This document shows, piece by piece, positions 26,801 through 35,652 of a DNA stretch of 64,000 nt; position 1 is the first letter of the stretch, and each line of letters starts with the position of its first letter. The stretch comes from Planktosalinus lacus. GTDB taxonomy: Bacteria > Bacteroidota > Bacteroidia > Flavobacteriales > Flavobacteriaceae. The notes under the pieces are model-generated. The model saw only the letters and a program-made list of their open reading frames with translations. It was not told the origin of the DNA and did no database searches. The DNA is taken from assembly GCF_014640155.1 (NCBI RefSeq), contig NZ_BMGK01000004.1, positions 45,350 through 109,349 on the forward strand, written 5' to 3'. A program made the translations under genes and the position numbers.

Positions 26801-28150
26801 TTAATTAAAATATTTTTCTACTTTACTAATGGCGTGGGGCAAACAGCACACCACTACCCTATCTCCACTTTTAATGACAAAATTGGGAGTCGCTATCAAC
26901 CCGTTTCCATTGCGAATTACCCCACCTATAATTGCTGACCTGGTAAAGTCAAGTGAACGGATGGTCTTGTCAACAACAAACGAACTTGAGGAAACCACAA
27001 ATTCCAGTAGCTCGGCATTCATATTGGTGAGTTTGGTCATCGCTACTACTTCCCCTTTTCGGATGTATCTGAAAATATCATTGGCAGCCAATAGTTTTTT
27101 ATTGATTAACGTATCAATTCCTATGGATTGTGATAATTGAAAATAGTCCATATTCTCTACCAGTGCTATGGTCTTTTTTACACCTTTGGATTTGGCAACA
27201 AGGCACGACATTATGTTGGTTTCACTATTTCCGGTGACGGCAATAAAAGCATCCATATCCTGGATAGATTCCTCCTCCAGCAATTCTACATTTCTTCCAT
27301 CGGTATTAATGACCAGCACATTGGGTAACATATCTGCCAGATCAAAGGCTTTTTGTTTATTGCTTTCTATCAGCTTTACCCTAAAATGATTTCTACATAA
27401 TTCGCGTGCGGTTTTAAATCCAATCTTACTACCTCCTAAAATCATCACATTTTTAATGTCTTCTCTGATTTTTCCGGTTAATTTATAAACCTCTTCTACA
27501 CCTTCTAACGTAGTTAAAAAATAAACCTGATCACCTTCTTTATACACTGTGTCCCCTCGTGGTATTAGGGTATATTGCGTCCCAAAACGCTGAATAGCAA
27601 TAGGTATAAATTCAATTCCGGGATACACCTCAGCGGCCTCTTTCACTGTTTTGCCAACAAACAAAGCCGTTCTGGGAAGTTTGATTCCAAACATTGTGAG
27701 CACACCGTCTTCAAATTGATACGTGTTGCTAAAAGCACTCTGATTTAACAAGAGTTCTATTTCGGCAGAAGCCAGAGACTCAGGTGAAATCAATTCGTCA
27801 ATACCAAAAGTTGAAAATCCAATTTCATCTTTATTCTTGATCCATTCGGTGTTTGAAATACGTGCAATAGTTTTTTTGGCACCCATTTGTTTGGCAATAA
27901 AACAAGCAGTGATATTTGTGGTTTCACTGGAAGTAACACCAATCAACATATCCGCACGATCTATATGAGCATCTTTCAGTACTGAAGGAGATGTACAATC
28001 ACCTTTTAAAACCCTGATATCCAAATGTGTTTCGGCATACGACAAACTGTCTTTCACATTGTCAATCAAAGTGATATCCTGAGATTCATAGGACAGTAAT
28101 TTTGCTAAGTGAAAACCTACTTCACCGGCCCCTGCAATAATAATTTTCAT
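26801..28150 (-). CDS. trkA: Trk potassium uptake regulatory NAD-binding protein
   Basis: The 449-residue cytoplasmic protein has two copies of the RCK unit. The first Rossmann motif is IIAGAGEVGFHLA (residues 3-15) and the second is MILGGSKIGFKTA (about 234-246), each followed by a TrkA-C domain. It binds NAD(H)/nucleotides and gates TrkH. The order trkA-trkH is conserved in flavobacteria. A -7 box lies upstream, divergent from menG. Confidence 0.95.
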   Translation of the reverse strand: MKIIIAGAGEVGFHLAKLLSYESQDITLIDNVKDSLSYAETHLDIRVLKGDCTSPSVLKDAHIDRADMLIGVTSSETTNITACFIAKQMGAKKTIARISNTEWIKNKDEIGFSTFGIDELISPESLASAEIELLLNQSAFSNTYQFEDGVLTMFGIKLPRTALFVGKTVKEAAEVYPGIEFIPIAIQRFGTQYTLIPRGDTVYKEGDQVYFLTTLEGVEEVYKLTGKIREDIKNVMILGGSKIGFKTARELCRNHFRVKLIESNKQKAFDLADMLPNVLVINTDGRNVELLEEESIQDMDAFIAVTGNSETNIMSCLVAKSKGVKKTIALVENMDYFQLSQSIGIDTLINKKLLAANDIFRYIRKGEVVAMTKLTNMNAELLEFVVSSSSFVVDKTIRSLDFTRSAIIGGVIRNGNGLIATPNFVIKSGDRVVVCCLPHAISKVEKYFN

Positions 28151-28211
28151 CGGTATAAAAATTTACAAACCAAGCTATTATTCTTTATGGTTGTTGAAAC
28201 GAAAAGTATAA

Positions 28212-28219
28212 CAAAGTTA
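28212..28219 (-). promoter_or_regulatory. -7 box TAACTTTG for trkAH
   Basis: On the minus strand TAACTTTG matches TAnnTTTG, 62 bases upstream of trkA. Confidence 0.4.
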
Positions 28220-28287
28220 CTATAAAAATAAACAAGCACCCTCATTTCATTTAAAATTCTATTATGAAAAAAGCAATGCTAAAATGC

Positions 28288-28295
28288 TATATTTG
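28288..28295 (+). promoter_or_regulatory. -7 box TATATTTG for menG-porT
   Basis: TATATTTG lies 14 bases upstream of the methyltransferase ATG and matches TAnnTTTG, giving a very short leader. Confidence 0.5.
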
Positions 28296-28309
28296 CACAA
28301 AATATTGAT

Positions 28310-29038
28310 ATGAGTGAGAAAGTAAAACCCTATAAGGAATCTGACCTCAACAAAAAGAAGCAGGTAGAGAAAATGTTTGACACCATTTCAGGTAATTATG
28401 ATGGTTTAAACAGGGTGATTTCATTGGGAATAGATAGAAAATGGCGAAAGAAAGTCATCAAATTTGTAATGGAAACAAATCCTGAAACAGTTCTCGATAT
28501 TGCTACCGGAACTGGTGACCTAGCCATCAGTTTTGCTCAATTTGATATCAAAAAAATCGTGGGTTTTGACCTTTCTGAAGGGATGCTTTCAATCGCAAGA
28601 AAAAAAGTCATCAAACAAAAACTAACTGATAAAATTGATTTTATTCAAGGAGATTCTGAAGAGATGCCATTTGAAGACAATAGCTTTGATGCAATCACGG
28701 TGGCCTTTGGTGTAAGAAATTTTGAAAACCTTGAAAAAGGGCTTTCAGAGATTTTAAGGGTTTTAAAGCCTGGTGGAACATTTGTAGTTTTGGAAACCTC
28801 AGTTCCTACTAAAGTTCCTTTCAAACAAGGGTACTTTTTTCACACCAAATATATACTCCCATTAGTAGGAAAACTCTTCTCAAAAGACAAAGTCGCCTAT
28901 AATTATTTAAGTGAAAGTGCTTCTGTATTTCCTCATGGTGAAAACTTCAACAATATTTTGAGAAAAATTGGGTTTAAAGAAGTGAAAAATAAACCGCAAA
29001 CCTTTGGGGTTGCAAGTATCTACTTAGCATCAAAATAG
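28310..29038 (+). CDS. menG: Demethylmenaquinone methyltransferase
   Basis: The 242-residue SAM enzyme of the UbiE/MenG family shows MFDTISGNYDGLNRVISLGIDRKWR (in two adjacent blocks), the SAM motif VLDIATGTGDLAI and AFGVRNFENLEKGL. Bacteroidota use menaquinone only, so the reaction is the last methylation of menaquinone. It precedes porT by 4 bases, a pairing seen in other flavobacteria. Confidence 0.95.
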   Translation: MSEKVKPYKESDLNKKKQVEKMFDTISGNYDGLNRVISLGIDRKWRKKVIKFVMETNPETVLDIATGTGDLAISFAQFDIKKIVGFDLSEGMLSIARKKVIKQKLTDKIDFIQGDSEEMPFEDNSFDAITVAFGVRNFENLEKGLSEILRVLKPGGTFVVLETSVPTKVPFKQGYFFHTKYILPLVGKLFSKDKVAYNYLSESASVFPHGENFNNILRKIGFKEVKNKPQTFGVASIYLASK

Positions 29039-29042
29039 ATTT

Positions 29043-29744
29043 ATGAAGAATATTTTTTTGATATTGGCATTGCTCTTTTTAGTGGAAACAGCTCAGGCTC
29101 AATTATTTTCTAAAGAGCGTCTTGCAAATCTTGAAAACTTTGATAAACGAAGATGGAGTTGGGGATATTTTTTGGGGTTTAACAACTATGACTTCAAATT
29201 TGATTATAAAAACGAAACAGGTGACCCAGATATATTTGTGGAAGCCAACGGCGGTTTTAATGTAGGGCTGATTGGTGATTTAAGACTAAACGACTATTTT
29301 AACTTAAGACTGGAACCCGGATTATACTATACAGAACGCAATTTAATTTATCCCGGTTTTGAGGAAGAACGTGACTACCTTAGAGAAGTGAAGTCAACTT
29401 ACATCCATATACCACTATTGCTCAAGGTTTCCACCAAAAGACTTAATAACTTTAAACCTTTTCTTGTAGCGGGCGTTTCTACTTCTTTTGACCTTACCAG
29501 TGACGAACAAAACCCAGAAGACAACAGCGTTGGCCGGTTCAGAATGACAACCAATAATTACTATTATGAACTTGGCTTTGGAATTGACTTTTATCTTTTT
29601 TACTTCAAATTTACACCATCTATCAGAGGTGTTTTTGCTTTAAACGATGAGCTGATCAGAGACGTGGATCCTAACAGTCCTTATACCGTGAATATAGACA
29701 AGCTTTCTTCAAGAGGTGTTTTTATCAACTTCACTTTCCAATAG
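29043..29744 (+). CDS. porT: PorT, type IX secretion/gliding outer membrane protein
   Basis: The 233-residue protein has a signal peptide ending AQA and a small outer membrane beta-barrel: RRWSWGYFLGFNNYDFKF, LRLEPGLYYTERNL, HIPLLLKVSTKR and a final strand SSRGVFINFTFQ. PorT is required for T9SS in Porphyromonas and Flavobacterium. The family includes unrelated barrels, but the position right after menG and the length match true porT. It would serve the T9SS cargo proteins in this window. Its end overlaps the convergent TrmH gene by 14 bases. Confidence 0.88.
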   Translation: MKNIFLILALLFLVETAQAQLFSKERLANLENFDKRRWSWGYFLGFNNYDFKFDYKNETGDPDIFVEANGGFNVGLIGDLRLNDYFNLRLEPGLYYTERNLIYPGFEEERDYLREVKSTYIHIPLLLKVSTKRLNNFKPFLVAGVSTSFDLTSDEQNPEDNSVGRFRMTTNNYYYELGFGIDFYLFYFKFTPSIRGVFALNDELIRDVDPNSPYTVNIDKLSSRGVFINFTFQ

Positions 29745-30465
29745 AACGGTGAAATTCACTCAGCAAAATGGAAGTAGCCATGGCCACATTGAGACTTTCT
29801 GTTTCTTTCGAATTACCAAACTGAGGGATGCTTATTTTTTTTGTTAAAAAGGGTTCTAGTTCTACTGAAATGCCTTTACCCTCATTACCCATTAATATGA
29901 TCGCATCACTGGGAAGTTGTTCCTCATAAACAGATTGACCATCCATAAAAGCTCCATAAACAGGTAAACTGTTTTCATTGGTAAAAAAAGCATCCAGCTC
30001 TTTATACACCACATTAACTCTGGCAAGGGAGCCCATCGACGCCTGTAAAACTTTTGGATTGTAACAATCTACCGTATCGCTGGAACAGATAAGTTGTTGA
30101 ACTCCAAACCAATCACACAAACGAATGATGGTGCCTAAATTCCCCGGATCTCTCACATCATTGAGCGCAACCTGAATACCTTTATTGCTATAACTTTTGG
30201 ATGCTGAAATTTCAAAAACTGCCAGCGCCGTATTTGGACTTTTCAAGACGCTGATTTTCTTGAGGTCAGTGGGCGAAACTTCGGTCGTTTTACTTTCGGG
30301 CAAACCCGAAATTAATGAAGTCGCAAAAAGTGAATGCAACTTCCACCCTGCCTGATAAAACTCCTGAATAACTTTTGTACCTTCGACAAAAAATAATTGA
30401 TGTTTTATTCTGAATTTTTTTTGCTGTAAAGACGTTATTAACTTTATTTGGCTTTTGCTTACCAT
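29731..30465 (-). CDS. TrmH/SpoU-family RNA 2'-O-methyltransferase
   Basis: The 244-residue protein has an N-terminal substrate-binding domain and a SPOUT catalytic domain with the three family motifs: LNDVRDPGNLGTIIR, ILMGNEGKGIS and IPQFGNSKETESLNVAMA. It methylates ribose in rRNA or tRNA; the exact nucleotide is not readable. The start MVSKSQIKLITSLQQ is preferred because it gives the usual N terminus; a longer frame would reach into the divergent gene promoter. Confidence 0.9.
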   Translation of the reverse strand: MVSKSQIKLITSLQQKKFRIKHQLFFVEGTKVIQEFYQAGWKLHSLFATSLISGLPESKTTEVSPTDLKKISVLKSPNTALAVFEISASKSYSNKGIQVALNDVRDPGNLGTIIRLCDWFGVQQLICSSDTVDCYNPKVLQASMGSLARVNVVYKELDAFFTNENSLPVYGAFMDGQSVYEEQLPSDAIILMGNEGKGISVELEPFLTKKISIPQFGNSKETESLNVAMATSILLSEFHRSIGK

Positions 30466-30475
30466 GCAAAACTTG

Positions 30476-30483
30476 TATTTTTG
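30476..30483 (+). promoter_or_regulatory. -7 box TATTTTTG for the BamA-like gene
   Basis: TATTTTTG matches TAnnTTTG and lies 20 bases upstream of the TTG start codon of the BamA/TamA gene. Confidence 0.4.
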
Positions 30484-30503
30484 AACACTAATTAATCTAC
30501 TTT

Positions 30504-33077
30504 TTGAAAAAGCTATTTGCAAAAATACCATTATTTCTGCTAACCCTCATCATACTGAGCTCTTGCGATGCCGTTAAAAAAGTTAGCGAAAATGATTTTT
30601 TACTCACTAAAAATACCATTTTAATTGACGACCAAGAGAGTTCAGATGCCGGTGCTTACAGTCAGATCATTCAGGAACCCAACTCCCGTCTTTTAACCAT
30701 CCCCATTGCGTTGCACTTTTACAACTTGGCCAGTGAAAAAACAGATTCTGTTTACTATGCACAGTTATATAAAACCCCACAAAAGAAAAAACGACTCGTC
30801 AGCATTTTTTCACAAAAACAAGTGGATGAAATCGTCAACTATAAAGTGGGTTTCAATAACTGGATTAAAAGTAATGGGGAAGCTCCGGTAGTTATTAGAA
30901 AGGACCGGGCCGAACGATCAAAAGAACGCATTGAAGAATACTATAAAAGTTTTGGCTGGCTCAATGCCAAAGCAAGTTATGAAATTATTGAAGACACTTT
31001 AAAAGAAAAACGGGCTTCTATTATTTATAAAGTGGAAAGGCAACAACCTTATTTTTTAGATTCTATCGTAAAAAAAATAGACTCCCCCATCGTCGACTCC
31101 CTTTTTAAATCCACTGAAAGAAAAAGTCTGATTAGATCTGGACAACAATATTCCCGAAATAATTTTGCAGATGAAAGAGACCGTGTCACTGTTCAAATGC
31201 GGAATTCAGGCTTGTTTCACTTTAATCAGGAGGCTATCTCATTTATTTCAGACACTGTAAATACAGGACACAAAGCCAACATTGAATACCTCATCAGCGA
31301 CCGAGCTATTCAATCTGGCGATACAACCCTAAGGGAACCCTTTAAGATTCATAAAGTTCAAAAAATTAAAATCATAACAGATTACAGTTTTGAAAATCGC
31401 AATAAAAAATTCCAGGACTCTGTAAATTTTAATGGCTACACTCTCTATAGTTATGACAAAATGAGCTACAGGCCCAAGGCCATAACAGACGCTGTATTTA
31501 TTGAACCCGGCGGAATTTTTAAAGATACAGACCGCACCCTTACATACAATCATTTAAGTGAACTAAGAGTGTTTAGATATCCAAACATCAGTTATGAAAT
31601 CGACCCGGCCGACAGTACAGATACTGATTTAATCGCTACCATTTTATTAACTCCACGAAAAAAGTTTGGAGCAAATTTTGATGTGGATGTTTCCACTTCA
31701 AATATTCAGGACATAGGAATTGGTTTCAGCACTTCCTTTTTGACCAGAAATGTTTTTAAGGGTGCTGAAACACTTGAAATATCAGTAAGGGGGAGCATCG
31801 GTTCCTCTAAAGATGTTGCAGAAAGAGACAGCCGCTTTTTCAACCTTTCAGAAGTGGGGGGCGATGTTAAACTGGGAGTACCCAGAATTTTGTTCCCTTT
31901 AAACACTGAAGGCATTATTCCTAAATATATGTCGCCTTACACCAATTTAAGTGTGGGAGCAAGCAGTCAGAGTAATATTGGCCTTGATAAACAAACAACC
32001 AATCTAATTTGGAACTACAAATGGAGCCCTTCTCGCATTCACACTTACAGAATGGATCTCGCCAACGTTCAGTACATTAGAAATTTGAATACAGGAAATT
32101 ACTTCAATGTCTATAAAAATTCCTATGACAGATTGAATGACATTGCACTTGAAAACAGTTCAAACATCAATCCTTTTTACTTTAACCTGGACGACAATAA
32201 CAACCCCCAATCGCTTATTATACCCGAAGGAGCTGAAGGATTCCTCAATGATTTTAATCAAACTGACTTGCAAGGCCTCACTGAAGAAGACCGACAAACC
32301 ATTAGAAACATTAACCAACAAAAAGACAGACTCACCGAAAACAACCTTATTTTTGCCTCCAATATTTCCTGGATTAGAGACTCAAGACAATCGGTTTTTG
32401 ACAACCAGTTTTCGCGCATCAGGTTAAAGCTTGAATTTGCCGGAAATCTATTAGCAGGTGTTTCTTCACTGGCAGGAATAGAGAAAAACAACAATGACAA
32501 TTATGAAGTTTTCAATGTCACCTTTTCACAATATGTAAAATTTGACGGTGAATATGTGAGATATTGGGAGGTCAACAAACAAACCCAGGTTGCAATGCGT
32601 CTTTTTGGCGGCATAGCCATCCCTTACGGAAACTCAAACAGTATTCCCTTTAGCCGAAGTTATTTTGCAGGAGGGCCCAACGACAACAGAGGCTGGTTAC
32701 CATTTAAATTAGGTCCCGGAGCAAGTGACCGTGGTGATGAGTTTAATGAAGCCAACTTTAAGCTTGCGGCCAATATTGAATACCGTTTTACTATTTTGGG
32801 TTCCTTCAAAGGTGCTTTGTTTGTTGATGCTGGAAACATCTGGAATGCACTCGACAATATAACAGACGAAAAATCAACTTTTGAAGAATTTTCAGACCTT
32901 AAAAACGTCGCCCTTGGCTCAGGCTTTGGACTGAGGTATGATTTTGGATTTTTTGTGCTCAGAGGAGACCTTGGATTTAAAACCTATAATCCAGCCAGAG
33001 AAGAAGGTGATAGATGGTTTAAGGAATACAACTTTAGCAATACAGTATTAAACATCGGCATAAACTACCCTTTTTAA
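30504..33077 (+). CDS. BamA/TamA-family outer membrane lipoprotein (surface antigen barrel)
   Basis: The 857-residue protein begins with a TTG codon; no ATG lies near. A lipoprotein signal (lipobox LSSC, Cys at 21) is followed by POTRA-like periplasmic repeats (about 130-390) and a C-terminal Omp85/D15 barrel with the family motif SRSYFAGGPNDNRGWLPFKL and ends NTVLNIGINYPF. Omp85 proteins insert or transport proteins or lipids at the outer membrane. Lipid-anchored TamA-like members are typical of Bacteroidota (TamL type). The exact partner (such as TamB) is not in the window. Confidence 0.9.
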   Translation: MKKLFAKIPLFLLTLIILSSCDAVKKVSENDFLLTKNTILIDDQESSDAGAYSQIIQEPNSRLLTIPIALHFYNLASEKTDSVYYAQLYKTPQKKKRLVSIFSQKQVDEIVNYKVGFNNWIKSNGEAPVVIRKDRAERSKERIEEYYKSFGWLNAKASYEIIEDTLKEKRASIIYKVERQQPYFLDSIVKKIDSPIVDSLFKSTERKSLIRSGQQYSRNNFADERDRVTVQMRNSGLFHFNQEAISFISDTVNTGHKANIEYLISDRAIQSGDTTLREPFKIHKVQKIKIITDYSFENRNKKFQDSVNFNGYTLYSYDKMSYRPKAITDAVFIEPGGIFKDTDRTLTYNHLSELRVFRYPNISYEIDPADSTDTDLIATILLTPRKKFGANFDVDVSTSNIQDIGIGFSTSFLTRNVFKGAETLEISVRGSIGSSKDVAERDSRFFNLSEVGGDVKLGVPRILFPLNTEGIIPKYMSPYTNLSVGASSQSNIGLDKQTTNLIWNYKWSPSRIHTYRMDLANVQYIRNLNTGNYFNVYKNSYDRLNDIALENSSNINPFYFNLDDNNNPQSLIIPEGAEGFLNDFNQTDLQGLTEEDRQTIRNINQQKDRLTENNLIFASNISWIRDSRQSVFDNQFSRIRLKLEFAGNLLAGVSSLAGIEKNNNDNYEVFNVTFSQYVKFDGEYVRYWEVNKQTQVAMRLFGGIAIPYGNSNSIPFSRSYFAGGPNDNRGWLPFKLGPGASDRGDEFNEANFKLAANIEYRFTILGSFKGALFVDAGNIWNALDNITDEKSTFEEFSDLKNVALGSGFGLRYDFGFFVLRGDLGFKTYNPAREEGDRWFKEYNFSNTVLNIGINYPF

Positions 33078-33090
33078 GTTTATATTTTTA

Positions 33091-33098
33091 TACTTTTG
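33091..33098 (+). promoter_or_regulatory. -7 box TACTTTTG for fbaA
   Basis: TACTTTTG matches TAnnTTTG and lies 25 bases upstream of the fbaA ATG. Confidence 0.5.
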
Positions 33099-33122
33099 TA
33101 CTTACTAAAATAGTACTCAATC

Positions 33123-34193
33123 ATGGTAAATCACACTATTCAACCCGGTGTTGCAACCGGAAAAGCAGTACAGGAAATCCATCAGTTAGCTAAAGAAAAA
33201 GGCTTTGCTCTTCCCGCAGTCAATGTAGTGGGTTCAAATTCCATCAATACCGTTTTGGAAACCGCTGCAGCTTTAAATTCACCTGTAATCATTCAATTTT
33301 CAAATGGAGGGGCGCATTTCAATGCAGGAAAAGGACTTTCAAATGAACATCAAAAAGCGGCCATTGCCGGAGGTGTTGCGGGTGCTAAACATATACACGA
33401 ACTTGCTAAAGCTTATGGCGCTACCGTTATTTTACATACAGACCATTGTGCAAAAAAATTATTGCCGTGGATAGACGGACTACTCGATGCTGGCGAAGTT
33501 CATTATAAAAAATATGGTATTCCGCTATACAGTTCTCATATGCTGGACCTTTCGGAAGAGCCCATCGAAGAAAATATTGAAATCTCAAAGCGCTACCTTC
33601 AACGGATGAGCAAAATGGGAATGACCCTTGAAATTGAACTGGGTATTACCGGCGGTGAAGAAGACGGCGTGGACAACACAGGTGTTGACTCCTCCAAATT
33701 GTATACCCAACCTGAAGAAGTCGCTTTTGCATATGAAGAACTTAAAAAAGTGAGCGATCAGTTTACCATTGCAGCGGCATTTGGAAACGTTCACGGTGTT
33801 TATAAACCCGGAAACGTAAAACTCACTCCGGTCATTCTTAAAAACTCTCAGGAGTATGTTCAGAAAAAATTTGGCACCGGTCACAACCCTATTGATTTTG
33901 TGTTTCACGGAGGAAGTGGTTCTTCAGTTGAAGAAATCAGGGAAGCTATTGGTTATGGAGTGATAAAAATGAATATTGACACCGACCTCCAGTTTGCATT
34001 TACAGAAGGCATCAGAGACTATATGGTCAATAACCTAGATTACTTAAAAACACAAATTGGAAATCCCGAAGGGGAAGAACTGCCAAATAAAAAATATTAT
34101 GACCCTAGAAAATGGTTACGTGAAGGCGAAATGACTTTTAAAAAGCGCCTTGAACAGGCATTCAAAGATCTCAACAATATCAACACACTTTAA
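33123..34193 (+). CDS. fbaA: Class II fructose-bisphosphate aldolase
   Basis: The 356-residue zinc enzyme of glycolysis and gluconeogenesis is of the long E. coli-like type. Zinc and active site motifs are visible: HTDHCAKK (about 105-112), ELGITGGEEDGVDN, AAFGNVHGVYKPGN and VFHGGSGSS. It is a single-gene unit with its own -7 box, followed at 56 bases by accD. Confidence 0.96.
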   Translation: MVNHTIQPGVATGKAVQEIHQLAKEKGFALPAVNVVGSNSINTVLETAAALNSPVIIQFSNGGAHFNAGKGLSNEHQKAAIAGGVAGAKHIHELAKAYGATVILHTDHCAKKLLPWIDGLLDAGEVHYKKYGIPLYSSHMLDLSEEPIEENIEISKRYLQRMSKMGMTLEIELGITGGEEDGVDNTGVDSSKLYTQPEEVAFAYEELKKVSDQFTIAAAFGNVHGVYKPGNVKLTPVILKNSQEYVQKKFGTGHNPIDFVFHGGSGSSVEEIREAIGYGVIKMNIDTDLQFAFTEGIRDYMVNNLDYLKTQIGNPEGEELPNKKYYDPRKWLREGEMTFKKRLEQAFKDLNNINTL

Positions 34194-34249
34194 GCATACA
34201 GTATACTAAATTAAAATATCTTATATCTTTAATCTAAAATAATAAATCA

Positions 34250-35113
34250 ATGGCTTGGTTTAAAAGAACAAAAAAAGGGATTCAAACCCCCACTGAGAAT
34301 AAAAAAGATGTCCCCAAAGGTCTTTGGTATAAATCCCCTACCGGTAAGATTGTAGATGCCGAACAGTTGGCAAAAAACTTTTACGTTAGCCCTGAAGATG
34401 GCTATCACGTGCGCATTGGAAGTAAGGAATATTTTGAAATCCTTTTTGACGACAACAATTTCAAAGAGCTCGATAAAAATTTATCTTCAAAAGATCCTTT
34501 AAAATTTGAAGACACTAAAAAATATCCTCACAGACTCAAAGAAGCTGAAAAAAAGACCGGTTTAAAAGATGCTGTAAGGACAGCTGTTGGAAAATCTATG
34601 GGTGAAGACCTTGTGATTGCCTGTATGGATTTTACATTCATTGGTGGTTCTATGGGCGCCGTGGTGGGTGAAAAAATAACCCGTGCGGCCGACTATGCGC
34701 TTAAAAAGAAAATCCCTTTATTAATAATCTCAAAAAGTGGGGGTGCCCGAATGATGGAAGCTGCCTTTTCATTGATGCAGCTGGCAAAAACATCGGCTAA
34801 ACTGGCACAACTATCTGATGCTAAAGTGCCCTACATATCATTGTGTACAGACCCCACAACCGGAGGAACCACAGCTTCTTTTGCCATGCTGGGAGACATT
34901 AATATTTCTGAACCCGGTGCACTCATTGGTTTTGCGGGCCCCAGAGTAGTGAGGGATACTACCGGAAAAGAACTCCCTGACGGATTTCAAACAGCAGAAT
35001 TTTTGCTTGAGCACGGTTTCCTGGACTTTATCTCACACAGAAAAGATTTAAAAAAGAATATCAATAAATACATAGACTTGTTATTAAACAGGCCACTGAG
35101 GGTTCCGGCTTAA
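34250..35113 (+). CDS. accD: Acetyl-CoA carboxylase carboxyltransferase beta subunit, zinc ribbon lost
   Basis: The 287-residue protein transfers CO2 from carboxybiotin to acetyl-CoA, together with AccA. The crotonase core is intact: [42 protein letters not shown] and [13 protein letters not shown]. In E. coli the N terminus has a four-Cys zinc ribbon (CxxC...CxxC). Here the aligned positions read KSPTGK and VSPEDG with no Cys, so the zinc site is gone. My memory is that other flavobacteria share this. An AT-rich gap separates it from fbaA. Confidence 0.94.
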   Translation: MAWFKRTKKGIQTPTENKKDVPKGLWYKSPTGKIVDAEQLAKNFYVSPEDGYHVRIGSKEYFEILFDDNNFKELDKNLSSKDPLKFEDTKKYPHRLKEAEKKTGLKDAVRTAVGKSMGEDLVIACMDFTFIGGSMGAVVGEKITRAADYALKKKIPLLIISKSGGARMMEAAFSLMQLAKTSAKLAQLSDAKVPYISLCTDPTTGGTTASFAMLGDINISEPGALIGFAGPRVVRDTTGKELPDGFQTAEFLLEHGFLDFISHRKDLKKNINKYIDLLLNRPLRVPA

Positions 35114-35158
35114 TTAAAAAATAGTGACTAAAGAGTAAAATAATAAATTTTATTTCAC

Positions 35159-35166
35159 TACTTTTG
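35159..35166 (+). promoter_or_regulatory. -7 box TACTTTTG for rpsO
   Basis: TACTTTTG lies 56 bases upstream of the rpsO ATG. The leader that follows contains a small hairpin. Confidence 0.5.
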
Positions 35167-35173
35167 CACCCTG

Positions 35174-35190
35174 ATTACCAGAGAGGTAAT
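35174..35190 (+). promoter_or_regulatory. Hairpin in rpsO leader
   Basis: A perfect 6-bp stem ATTACC / GGTAAT with a 5-base loop AGAGA lies in the 5' leader of rpsO. S15 is known to repress its own mRNA through leader structures in other bacteria, but the structures differ between phyla. A regulatory role is inference only. Confidence 0.3.
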
Positions 35191-35222
35191 TTTTACATAA
35201 AAATCATTTAAATAATATTGGC

Positions 35223-35492
35223 ATGTACCCAACAAAAGAAGACAAAACAAAAATTTTTGAAAAACACGGTAAAGCTAAAACAGATACCGGTTCAGCTGAA
35301 GGACAAATCGCCTTATTTACAGCGCGAATTGAACATTTATCACAACACCTTAAAAGGAACATTCACGATTACAATACTGAGCGTTCATTGGTAAAACTGG
35401 TAGGTAAAAGAAGGTCTCTGTTAGATTATCTTATGAAAAAAGATATTGTTAGATACCGTGCTATCGTAAAAGAATTAGGATTAAGAAAATAA
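35223..35492 (+). CDS. rpsO: 30S ribosomal protein S15
   Basis: The 89-residue protein binds 16S rRNA and central-domain proteins early in 30S assembly. The family signature is clear: DTGSAEGQIALFTARIEHL, HLKRNIHDYNTERSLVKLVG and RRSLLDYLMKKD. rpsO followed by pnp is an old conserved pair. Here each appears to have its own unit, since a good terminator lies between them. Confidence 0.98.
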   Translation: MYPTKEDKTKIFEKHGKAKTDTGSAEGQIALFTARIEHLSQHLKRNIHDYNTERSLVKLVGKRRSLLDYLMKKDIVRYRAIVKELGLRK

Positions 35493-35497
35493 TTTTA

Positions 35498-35525
35498 AAT
35501 GGGGCTTTTTGCCCCATTTTTTTAT
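35498..35525 (+). terminator. Intrinsic terminator after rpsO
   Basis: Stem AAATGGGGC / GCCCCATTT with a T5 loop, followed by a T run, 6 bases after the rpsO stop. A second small palindrome (CTGCC TCA GGCAG) follows at about 35527. Confidence 0.9.
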
Positions 35526-35652
35526 AATACCTGCCTCAGGCAGTTTCTGAAAAAGCTACTCTTTTAGTTTTTCATTGGTCAACACTACTACACAACACAA
35601 CGACCATTGTTTAACCAAACAGGCAATACTGCTTGTTTATTATTAATTTATT

